The position numbers were made by a program, and so were the translations under genes. Under the pieces are notes generated by a model. That model searched no databases and was not told the origin of the DNA. It saw nothing but the letters and a program-made list of their open reading frames with translations. A DNA stretch of 23,168 nt from Acanthaster planci (Eukaryota > Echinodermata > Asteroidea > Valvatida > Acanthasteridae): the NCBI RefSeq assembly GCF_001949145.1, contig NW_019091740.1:70490-93657 (forward strand), written 5' to 3'. Positions 1 to 11,400 of the stretch are shown here, piece after piece (the stretch's first letter is position 1; the number at the start of each line of letters is the position of its first letter).

Positions 1-3000
1 AGATTCCTGCGAGACAATGACCAACACAAAGCAGGGGGGGTTCTCTCCGTCTAATACCTTGCTGCATATGTTAAGGAAAGTTTGTCTCAATGGGGCACTT
101 CAACGATTCCACTGAAAATGCTATAAAGTGTACTGTTCCTATAGTTTGGCAACCAGAATTAGAAGCCATTCCTGCGGTGGTACAATGATCGTGAACAGGT
201 GGTACGCGCGCGTTACATGCCTCTTCGACCAAACAGGGTGTCGTGATTTGCCAAATGAACGCGCACGTCAAGCTGAATAATGTGCCCGTGAGTGCGGCGC
301 CACCGCAGTTATGGCGTCTAATCGGACAAGTCTATTATGATGCATATTGCAATATTTATGTTAATGTAAAACGGGAATCAGATGTGCTGAAACATTAGAC
401 GCGGACCTGAATGTCGTGGAACTGCGGCGCTCGGATGTCCCATCATTGTGGTGAAACAATCGGAACAAAATAAATATCTGCTTTTTGTGCATGGTGTCTT
501 AACCATTCCAGCTAAAACAGGAACGCCATCGACACAGTCGTCCAATGGACGCATTTCTGGCTACACATTATCCAACCATAATCAGTTTTACCAGTTTTAA
601 AAATGAGGATGTTTTTCTAATGTCCTCTTATGTAGTCAATAATTTTATACATGGTGCCGTTTTCAAACTTTTGATGGAAATCAATGTTGTGACATAAAGA
701 CAAAATATCTGATTTTCTCTGTCCTCCGTTCAATTCAATAATTATTAATTTTCATGCACTCACCCACACAGGCGTAACTGATCGTACTGCTTACCGTCAT
801 ACTGTCGACACTAATGAATTTTCAAACGATCACTCGCACACTAATCCATCAAGCCAAGCAGGCTATAGGCATCTATATTATTCCGCCAACAGGTACATCG
901 AGCTTGCCGGCTACTCAGACCGTGCATTCCCGCATAACAGGTGTTGCAATTGAGCTTGGTCGATAGGCGAGCCCTTTCGTTTACTGGGTAAATATTATAC
1001 TGCAATTTTAATGACGCTTACACTTGGGACAATCTCTCATGTCATGCCTCTAAGCCTACATGAACTTCATCATCCAACGATGGATGTGACTGGCGTATCT
1101 TCACTCAAACGGGAGGGGGTGAATTCCAGCAAACAGGAAGCAAGCGGGATTTGAAGTCTTTGCTCCATCCAAGGGCACCGTGGCGATTGCATGCTTTCCT
1201 TAAGCCCACATTGGCAGTACAAGTAACCTACAATGCTTTGCGATTCCTTTACAACATGCAACAGAATTGGTTACGGCCTAAAATAACGAATGCGCCCGAG
1301 GAGGTCCACTATACATGTATTAGCGATCGTATCCGCTCACAGTGCTGGTCAGAGATCAGCCAAAACGATTTCCCATACAGGGTGTATGAAAATCATACTG
1401 AAGTCGGAGATTGAACCCCATTAACGTCAACGATTAAAGGACCAGTAAATAAGCCGCCATAGACAAAAAAATACCCCCCATTTAAGAAAACTTCAGGAAA
1501 ACCACAAATTTCTCAGACGTACAAAGCACGCACCAAATTAACACCTTTCTCAAAGTTTGAGGAACTTCTCAACTTCCTGGTTCTCTTCAATTTTTGCTTG
1601 GTTAACCAATTCTTTTTTTAATTATATTTCCATCCTCTGATGACCACCCCTAAAATGAAGCCTATCACCATTACGAATCTGATGCTGGCACTCTATTGGA
1701 ACACAGAGCCATTTGCAAGGTTCCGTTTTGTCTAAATTTCTCAAAAATACAACCTGGAAGTGTCCTGTTGGTGGCTTCCGCCCTTCTGTTTTAAAACCCC
1801 TCCAGTTCAAGGGCCACACAAAATGCTATGATAGAGCTGGGAAGTCAACCTAATGGACGGCGAGATGGGCACAAATGAATGCAGCAGTGGGGTGGTCAGC
1901 ATTTTGTAGTACATGCATACAATTACACACAACCACAGTTTCAAATCAAACTCGCCGACTGATGTCCAAAAGCTAGCACGCTACAAAATTAGGTATGGTT
2001 ATGTTCTGATAGGCCCACAGGTTAACCCACCAGGAATAGGATAGGAATCAACCTCCCTCCGAGGATAGTCCGAGCACGCAGCGGTCATCAAGAAATTATA
2101 ATTCGACTGCATGCAGTTCAGGCATCCACACAATAATTACAAACACATGGGAGAGAGGAAATACAGATATCGCAAAATGAACTTCAGAGAATCTATAAGG
2201 TTTCCTCTTACAGGTCCTCCGACCCATGCCTGGTTGGAATATGACACAAGCATCGATATTGCCCACTCATTTTCAATTACCATACGCATCTACAGTAGTG
2301 AGCGAAGACCAGGATGCCTTGTGCTCAAGTTAATAAAACACCGTTTGTCAAGCACAACCCCAGACGATTGTTTGAGATGCGCCACAAAAGCAAGCTTGGC
2401 GTGGACTCGAGAAAAGAAAGTTAACAGGGCGAAGAAATTCCAAGTTTCAGCATGAGCTGTTCACAAAGTTTCCACAAAATCAAGTTACTACAATAACTAT
2501 TACAATATGCGACCGAGTCTAGAGCTCACATTCAGATATACGGCACTCGGCGCAGTCTAGACATGTTTGGAAATTCTACGAATATCTTGCGATGTTTTCC
2601 CCAAACAATAAAATATTAAATATAAATCAACTTTCGAAGACAAAATGTTATACTGTTGTCCCGTCTCTGTGCGCAGCGATAAGTTGGGTCGCTTGTTATA
2701 TGCTCACAACCGTGGCGCGAATTTGTGCTGGCGAGATAGGGATGCAGGATGTTCAAAAACTCTAATAATCCCCACCCTGGATAGTCGAGAGGTGGGGTGC
2801 ATGGACACTTCACTATTCAGGGAGCGCTATGTATGATACAGATGTACACCTGTATTGATATCTGCGAGCTTTCTTGCCTCGTCTTGGAGCAAGCATAATC
2901 AAAATGGCCCGTCCCCGTTATAGGTTTGGAGAGAGACGCGAACCCAGGCACAGGCTACATTCAAATCTCTGCTTCGAAAGCATCATACATTTACATGTAC

Positions 3001-4904
3001 TGCGCACCCACGGAAGACGTTGAAGACACCCCCCCCCCCCAAAAAAAACAATCACCACATCCTGGCCTTGCGGAATTTTCACGCGTCACCGTGCGCTAAC
3101 GTCCGGATTTGGGAGGTGGGCGAAATTGCCTCAACGCTTTTCTCGGGCTCCGATTTTCCGTCTGCGAAACAACAAATTAATTAATCACACAGGACTGATG
3201 GATGGGAAAACAAAAGAGTCAGGGCAATGACTCAGCCTGACGAGTTTAGAGCACTTAGGCGACGGTCACGGTCAGCTGTGGGAGGCAAGAAACCAAATTT
3301 GCCATACTGGCAGTCTTCCGCTAAGTCGCACTGTAATTATCCAATATATGCACTGTTTAATCTCGTGGGGTCCGATCGGCTTCCTGACGTCAGATACTTG
3401 ACGCTTCTCTCTCTCTCTCTGTCAATTAATGAACACGAGAACTACTGCCGACCATTCCCTACAAACGTCACCAAACGTATCTTACCTACGGAGAATATAC
3501 TGCAGGCATTCGTCTTTCGGCCGTTAGGTTGGCAACTGGCTGTTGGTGGAATCGAACCTTGTAGTGCACGTTTCACGTGATATATAGTGAAGAAAAAACC
3601 CAAAACGCTTCCTTTTACAAAGCAGAGAATTCATAAGCACGCGAGTACTGAAAAACGATACAGCATTGAGTTGTTAGATGATAGACTTTCTCATCAGGAA
3701 CGCAGCGGGGAAGAAAAGGCCCCAGGCAATATTCATAGAAATGTCAATAAAACATTAGTGTTTACAAATGTCACATAGGTAACATCGAACTATCATATTC
3801 ATGTTCACCAGATCAGATCAGAGACCCTGTTGCGCTTGGCAAACTTGGATAATTGTTCGACAACAATGAAATGCCGTTTGAAGTGCCATTAACATGAACT
3901 CAAACTTGGCGCGGGAGCTGGGCGGTGTAAGTTCAAGCATTTTTCAACTGATTCTTCACATGATTATTGCAAGTTTTTTGGGTTTTTTTATTGTCCCTGT
4001 ACTGAAAGGTTGAGTTATTTGCGCTTAGATTTATTACTGGCACCAAAGTCCGGCAACACTGCTCCAAGCTTTGACATCAAAGCTGCAATAACAGGAAGCG
4101 CACGGGTTGTGCAGAGAAATATATGTGCCTTTGCTCTTGAGTTTGACTTTTAACAACAAAAAAACAAAAAAACAGGACAACCGAAGTCCGTGGGTGGACC
4201 CGAAGGACTAGCCATGGAAACCATGGAAAACACTTTTGCTTCTCTTGGCACCCTGAAAGTCATTGTCGACCTAATTTTCAAGTCTCCCTTAACAGTACAC
4301 TATGTGAACACATTATGCGCGAGGGAGATCAAGATCAAATCCATTCACATAGACGATTTTTTCCCCCTAAAATCTGGCTCCGTTTTGTACCAAAAAAAAA
4401 AACATCCTGGGCAATGCTGTTTTTTAAAAGACATCGGTGAACTCAAATAAACGATGATCAGGTTATACAGGAGACTTGCGAATTGATGAAAGAAAATATT
4501 CTTTGATCTGCTAAGGAAGTAGACTGCAACTACATGTACTTCATGTCTCGACTGTTACATGCCAATATGCCGTGTCTCCATTCAATTTCTGTGCAGCCTA
4601 AATTCACTGCAAATGGGCTCCTCTGACCCCCCTCCCCACAAAAAAAGGACCGCTTCACAAGGCGTTAGTTTTACAACCGATTTTAATCAGTAGGAAGACG
4701 CCTTTCTAATTCTGAAGTCTGCCAATTCAACTTGTGTATATACAATAAAGTCAGTTTTGACTGTGTCGTATGGGATGAAAACTCAAGATGTTGGAGTCAT
4801 GAGCCACACACATGGCACCTACACTCTAAGTGTTCATCCAATGGTCTCGTGCACAGCCTTCTGCAAGGCATCACATCATGTCAACATTTCTCTACAAAAT
4901 TAAA
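1..4904. other. Left intergenic stretch, no gene recognised
   Basis: I see no exon that I can support here. The short open frames on both strands have no recognisable domain, no consistent splice partners and no biased composition. Visible items are a CT microsatellite near 3404-3421, a run of C followed by a run of A near 3030-3050, A-rich tracts near 4158-4175 and 4392-4401, and a doubled CCATGGAAA near 4213-4229. An unrecognised decayed repeat or an exon of a distant gene could be hidden here. Confidence 0.5.
3404..3421. repeat. CT dinucleotide microsatellite
   Basis: This is an uninterrupted run of about nine CT units. It is a plain simple-sequence repeat in intergenic DNA, with no gene association seen. 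Confidence 0.85.
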
Positions 4905-5090
4905 ATTTCCCACTTCGTTCGGGGGAATCAGGTTGGAACAGCAGCATCTCTTGGCCGCCTACCTCTTTTAACCGGGTTCAAATCCAATTTAAACTGACAT
5001 GTGGATTGGGTTATTGGCTCCTACCTGAGTGTGTTGGTTTGACCTACGATATTGACCTCAATTATTCCTTTTATCTCTAAAACTGAATAT
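4905..5090 (+). repeat. Decayed copy of the same tRNA-headed SINE as at 5600-5800
   Basis: A tRNA-type B box (GGGTTCAAATCC, 4974-4985) is followed after exactly the same spacing as in the better copy by GTGGATTGGG (5001-5010). A CCTGAG...GGTTTGACC block (5025-5044) then matches CCTGA...GGTTTTACC in the other copy. Downstream similarity fades but the order is kept. The ends are approximate. The element lies just beyond the 3' end of the minus-strand SWSAP1 gene. The identity is inferred by comparing the two copies by eye, so it is likely but not computed. Confidence 0.6.
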
Positions 5091-5278
5091 TTCTTCACTG
5101 TCTTCATGTTCCTTGCTGACTGATAGGGCTTCTCTGGTGAAAAAAATGGAATAAAGTTTAATAAAGAAAAATGATATAATGCAATGGCATAAGGCACCAT
5201 CCATGTTTTGTTCCTACTGCTTCACCTCAAACCAAATCTCATCAAAGCTGAAACACGAATTTGAAACAATACTTTCAC

Positions 5279-5284
5279 TTTATT
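5279..5284 (-). terminator. Polyadenylation signal of the SWSAP1-like gene
   Basis: TTTATT on the plus strand reads AATAAA on the minus strand, 32 bases after the stop codon. GT-rich sequence follows about 30-50 bases further downstream, as expected for a cleavage region. This gives a very short 3' UTR of roughly 50-60 bases, with cleavage near 5255-5265. Confidence 0.75.
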
Positions 5285-5316
5285 GCACCAAACAATATTT
5301 AACAAAACCTTTTTTT

Positions 5317-5480
5317 TTACTCTTGTGTGAAGTCCTGTGACATGCCAAAGGCAGCATCCCCGATATTGTAATCCAACAGTCTGATGTTGTCCTTGATCTC
5401 GTATGTGATGATGCAGTTTGCCTGGGCTGCACCATTTGAGTATAGGGAGAGCTGGTAGACGTCATTAGTGCCTTCCACTC
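5317..5480 (-). CDS. SWSAP1: SWSAP1-like coding exon 6: C-terminus and stop
   Basis: The acceptor CTAATTTAG|GA is followed by 53 codons and TAA (5317-5319). It encodes VEGTNDVYQLSLYSNG, CIITYEIKDNIRLLDYNI, and an acidic tail ending TQE. The CIITYEI strand followed by NIRLLDY fits the final beta hairpin of human SWSAP1 (WWVTFRSDGEMMIA). A polyadenylation signal follows within 35 bases. Confidence 0.88.
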
Positions 5481-8400
5481 CTAAATTAGAAATGTAAGAT
5501 TTTCAAGCGATACACATTGATAAATAAAATGATCTAAAACTGGCAACAATGAGGACTAGGGCTGGGCTGGGCCCACTGATGATGGCCACCCCGTAATCAG
5601 GGATGAGGAGTCGGGTCGGCATGGTGCTTCTTTCCCCGCCTTCCATCTCGGCGGCCCGGGTTTGATTCCCGGCTCGGTCCACAAGTGGATTGGGCTTTCA
5701 GTCCTTGCCTGATTTTGTAGGTTTTACCCGAAACATTCCCCTGGGGTTTTCCTCCCACCGTTGGAACTTCAAGGTCGTCTCATTGTTGTTAATTCATATA
5801 AGAAATCCCCGAAAAAGGTTGGAAACTCTGATTTACCTATGTACACCATGTTTCCAAGCCCCTTTTTCCAACTGGGACAAGAAATACTTTTCCAAATAGT
5901 GGAATCTCATGGCATAAAAGTCAGAGGTTTCAGGTGAAGCAGGACGCTTTCATTGAAGTTCTAATATGCTTCCAGTTCTAACTATTCCCTAATTCAGTTC
6001 TTGCAGCAGTTTTTTCCTCCAAATTGTGACTTGTTTCAAACAACTGTTTTGCAAAATTGAGTACCACCGAGCCCACTAATTCATCGTTTACAAGTGAGGA
6101 CAAAAACGTGGTAACTGATGCATAAAAATGTCTTAGCAGTGCAGCAAAGTGCCTTTTTAACCCTAACACTCCTCAATCCTTCACCTGTTGGAGGACTGAG
6201 GAGTGTTAGGGTTAAAGACTGAATGTGTGCATTTATGGTGAGACAACAGAAAAGAAATGACATCTCCTTGGAAAAGTCAACAGACATCCGTGACCTTCTC
6301 ACTGAGCAATTGTCCTGGCCATCAGAATTAGACAGAGCTTGGCTCTAAAATTTACTGCATGGCTCAGAAAATTAAGCAAGCCCGGTCTCCCAGATGGAGG
6401 GGGGGTTGGTCTGCAATTGGATAAAGCCATGGATACAAATATAAACTGTAGACGAGGTTAATCGTAAATGTCATGTGCCCCTACTCTCACCTGAAATCTG
6501 TAGCACTGTGGGGAGGAAGCCTCGGTATACATGTTCAAGGGCCACCTCTCCCGCGCTGGTTGTTGTGGTGACGGATGCTATTAATAGGCATCGCTGGTTG
6601 CTGTCCTGTGTTAATGTTTGACTCTTGGTTCTAGGGTAAAAAGAAATGAAGACAAGAAAAGTGCAATTCAGTGCATCTTGATGAATATGAAAGACCCCCT
6701 CTCCATGTCATGCACTTTGTGGCCTTTTCTGTATGGACATCCATTTGCTATGTTCTACTGTACAATTTCCCTGAACAATCTCCTCACATTATGCCGACAG
6801 ACCACGACGCACGCTGAAATCTTGTTTATGAAATGATGCGTTATGTGCTGCTATTCACGATCAAAATATACATGTACACTGTGTGTATATTTGCCTGTTT
6901 ATGTGCCTTAATCTGATATGTACAATGTAGATGTTGTTTTTCCAATTTCACTATTTTCACTGCCATTCTGTTCACTGGAAAGTTAATTGAACGGGGAGGG
7001 GTTAATCCACTGGCCTGTCTTGTGGCTTGTCCAAAAGGTGGGGCCCCATCTCCCCCCCCCCATTTATACCCATGATGATAAAACTATTGACAATATCCAC
7101 ACCAGTGTGAGCACCTTGTTGTTGGGCTGACATACAAGTTACAACAGCTACGAGTCCAGGTTCCTTTCCTTCAAGGTGGATCAAGGTGGGGGTTAATGCC
7201 ATTACACCACAAACACTTGTCACTGTCAACAGTCACAATCCACCTCAAACTGAGAAGTCCCTTTTCAATTTCAATAAATGGTGTGTATTATCAGCATTAT
7301 TATGTATCAATGCCATCTCCTAACACTTTGGTAATATAAAGGTATGCCAGGTGTGACTTTTGTACATATTTGGTGGGAACGGGAAGGGTTAAAACTCATT
7401 AACGAAGGCAACTAATTATCTGTTTTAAAATGCTGAAAAAGGTAGTTTTCTTCAATGTTGAGGAAAATGTTGTTTGTAACTGCAAAAACCATTAAAGGTG
7501 ACCTACAGTCAAGACAAATATGTGCTTAAAGTCAGACTTTTTACAAATTGGGATTTTTTTATTTCTGGATATTGCATACCTAGAGTTTTCAATCGGTTTA
7601 TGCATAGGGTACTGGGTTCAGAGCTGAAATCATTCAAGGTATTTTCAAGGGTCCTATATACCTTGTTTTCAAGCTTTTAAAGAGATGTATTGTTTGAGCA
7701 TCAAGGGCTGTTAGTGATTTTCAGATATCCTGTACACTGCAATGACATTACTGCAGAAAACATTCTCTTCTAAGGCTGAGTCAATTCGCGTAATTCACTA
7801 TCCAAATATTTGACCTTCAATTTGATCAAATATCTGAATATTCCATCTTACCGACTGGCAGACTGTTGATGATTAAACCATATACAAAATCAGTTGCAAA
7901 AATGCACACAATGTACATTATAACCTTTGCAATAGTTTCTAATGTCTAGAAGTTCCAGCCATGATTTAGCAAGATCTTAGAGACGAACACTACTTCTTGC
8001 TCTGTAGAAAATTTGTATTCCTATACAATTTCTTAATGAATAAGTTCCTTTTTGAGTCGTAAGATTTCTGTCTCTTTTCATTTAAATCTGCTTGAAACTA
8101 GCCTCCATAGTGCAATTTTTTTCATTTTAAACAAAAGAAACTTCTCCCTTCCTTTTTATGAATTATTCATTTGAATATTCAAATTTGGAAAATAATATTG
8201 AAATATTCAATAATTGATCAAATATTCAATTATTTGCCACATCCCTATTCTCCTCCCATAAACAAGCACTATTACCCACCCTATATCTTTCAGACTTAAG
8301 GAAAACTGGGGTAGGTATACAAGACATGAACAGAAGTCCAGAACTCATATCAGGTGAACCAAACCTAAACCTTTACACTTTGCAGTCGAATTTATAGGCA

Positions 8401-11400
8401 AGAGAATTGGAAATCTGGCAATAAACAAATCTTAGAATAGTATTTTCATATTTTTAGGGGGGGCGTAAGGGTGAAGAAGTAAACAAGCTAGCCAAACTGT
8501 ACCCTTGTGGCCAGTGAATCTTGATTAACCCATAACCTGGGATCTGCTTGAGGAGATTATTTCACAATGTGCATCCCTCAGGGGGGCTGGTGACAGGATC
8601 AAGGACAGTTCATCGAAGTCACCAGCAGAGTTTGAGGGGAAGTAGTGGCAACAAGTCAAGAGCCAGGAAGGCAAATCACATCTTACAGGAAATCTGAAAT
8701 TGAAGATCCAGGTTCTCAAAACAAATAATCAAGGAACCTGGATTTTAAACCCAGGAACGCAATTTTAAACCAAAAAAATTCAAAGAAACGACTTAACCTG
8801 CTTTAAAATGAGTTGAGAAAACAGCTTAATGTGCATAATTTGGCAACAGAAGACTCCAACACAAACAATCTACTTTGGGGAAATTTAAACCAAATTTGAC
8901 TAAGTCACAGCACATTTACTCACAAAGGAAATATCACACCAGCAGTCACAGACTGAGACATCTGAGATGTGCGGTGGTGGCAAACATACCAGTCCCTATC
9001 TGACCATTCTAACATTATGCCTGTTTCACTCTGAGCATGCATGTATCAGCTCAAGCATGACACAAACGACACCAGACTGGCCACTCTATACCAATATACA
9101 CAGCTAGTTTGTATTTGTCACATCTTCTACGAAACTGTCAAAAAAAACTGTTTAAAGTGTAACAGCTTATTCATATACATGTATCTCTCCTGCGTAGCGC
9201 CCTCGCTTGACTTCTTAGGTGAACCACATACACTCAGTCTCTGTCTTGTTAGAGTCGTTTTTATTCTTAGTACCACCAGTCCTTTCGTTTGAAGGCGTGC
9301 GATTGCACTCCCACGCCATCACACACCTAAAAGCTTCCCGAGAAGTGCAAATAATTGCATGCCGGAAACCGTCCGTACTGCACTCCTCGGAATGAGTTTA
9401 CTTTATAATTATAAATGTACTTCGCAATTTTTGAGAAAAATGAAACGAAAAGAATCAAACATTAGGCCTACCTAACAATTAGTAATGACGGAATTATTTT
9501 TGATTCTGCCTGCGAAACAGTTTTGCATGACAACTATGTCAGCACACCCACGTTGCACGGCGGTGCCAGCATGGCTGCATGCATAATGCTACATGTACAT
9601 ACACCAGACTGTACATACATGTAGATTTATGAGCTTGTACACGTCACGCAGTGCCACGAGATCACACCACTTCTCAGTCAGATTTTTCCAATGAATGCCC
9701 TGATTATGCCAAGTAAGTTGTTCCGATCACGACAACGGCATTTTTAGGGAAAAAAAAATATCTGGGCTTTTACTCCCATCTGCAATCTCCAGAAGTGGAC
9801 AAGCTTTCATGATGCAGGCTCCCGCGCCCTACCCGTAGTAAACCAACAAATTCCTTTGAAGTTGAGCACGGGTCCAGACCAGTCAATCATGATGCACCAC
9901 GTACATGTAGTGTGTGAAAGCCATGGAGAGATCACGCCAGCGTGGATCGCAGCAGATCTTTCTGTGCAGACACGTAAACCTGATGTTTCCGAATAAAAAT
10001 GTTAGTGTTATGAATGGAAACTCACAGGAAAGAGATTTGGCGAAGAGAAACCTCAGTAAAATCAGGAGATTTACTGGAAAACTTAATGGAGAATATTAAA
10101 GTGATCTTGTGGCTTAGTCGCAGGACCTCTGCATGGTCCGTTGAGGCTACTATTATGGAAAAGGCAGGATTTTATGGCCACCATAAAACTTTGATTCTTT
10201 TTACAAGTATTGGATATACCGGTATCCCTTCCAGTTTGCTTCAAGTAATCAGGTGTAATCTGAAACTGTTGCACTATTTTTTGTTGGTTTTTGTTGATTG
10301 TTTATATGTAATGTTGACCCAATTTTATCTTTGTATTTTACTGTGTCTTGACTGACCCAAGGTTTTAATTCATTGTTCAAAATCACACTCCTAGAAAAAT
10401 TGCACGCCTGGAAATGTCCAGGAGTGTTTTTTTCGCACGCATGCTATTTCCAAATCACACGGACTGTACCACTAAACACCACTGTCCAATTGTAAAGGAG
10501 CAGCCGTTGTGAAAAGCCACGATCGTTCTCTCGCAAGAATTATGAACACCGCTTCTACACGGAGCTCTCTGACATCCTTATTACTTTGTTCCTGAACCTC
10601 AAGATTAATTGGAAGACTGAAGTGTTTTTACTTTCTTTCCTTCTTTCACTGGGTTTTTGAGATGCAGCTACACGATAAGGAACCAGAACCTACAATGTAC
10701 ACGTCTTTCTGTAGAGCTACATTTTCTCGGAGTCACAGTAATTTACAGTTCCTCCAGTGTTTGCAGGTAAACTATTGTTCAAGATTAATAAACTCACTCC
10801 CCTTAGTAAAGCAGAAATACTCTTGTGGCAAGACTCTCAGAGACAGGAACACAAAATTCCCTTTTTCCCCTATTTTTCTCCCATTTACAATTCCTTTAAA
10901 ACCTAATAATTACAAAGGTACAAATAATCTAGGGAAAAAAGGAGAGAAAAATTTTGTTTGCCTTATATACCTGTTTGTGTCCACAAAAGCAGCGGCATCT
11001 ACCAAGTACGCACACAGCTGGGCAATGGTTGAGCCAGTATCTTGAGTCTAGGGCAAGATGCATTGAAACAGTAGGAGAGACTTACATGTACATGTAGTGT
11101 CACAATAACCCTTTTATGCACAATAACCCTTTTATGCACACTAAGCCTTTTAATCATTTGTAACGGACTTGCACAGTCTGATTCAGTTCCAAAATTGTAT
11201 CAAAAATGCCTTTTAAAAATGAAATGAAATTTGCCTCTTTTTTAAAACATCATTTGTCCCAAGAGGCTCAACTGTAGCAACTTTTCCAAAATGAGCAACA
11301 TGGCAGAACATTTCAACAGGCAGTAAAGTTTGCTCAGATTTGTTTTTGCTTTCGGCAAACTCAGAAAGAAAAAAGCAGATCTCGCAGTAGTTCTGAAGCA

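Noticed and set aside
2198-2455. Plus-strand frame with a good acceptor (TTTCCTCTTACAG)
   Set aside because: The translation has no recognisable domain and no partner exon was found, so chance is likely.
3535-3570. Minus-strand B box (GGTTCGATTCC) suggesting a tRNA
   Set aside because: The flanking bases cannot form a T-arm stem, and no acceptor stem or A box is present.
5150-5165. Two plus-strand AATAAA signals suggesting a convergent gene
   Set aside because: No plus-strand coding exon could be supported upstream. The surroundings are the old SINE copy and AT-rich sequence.
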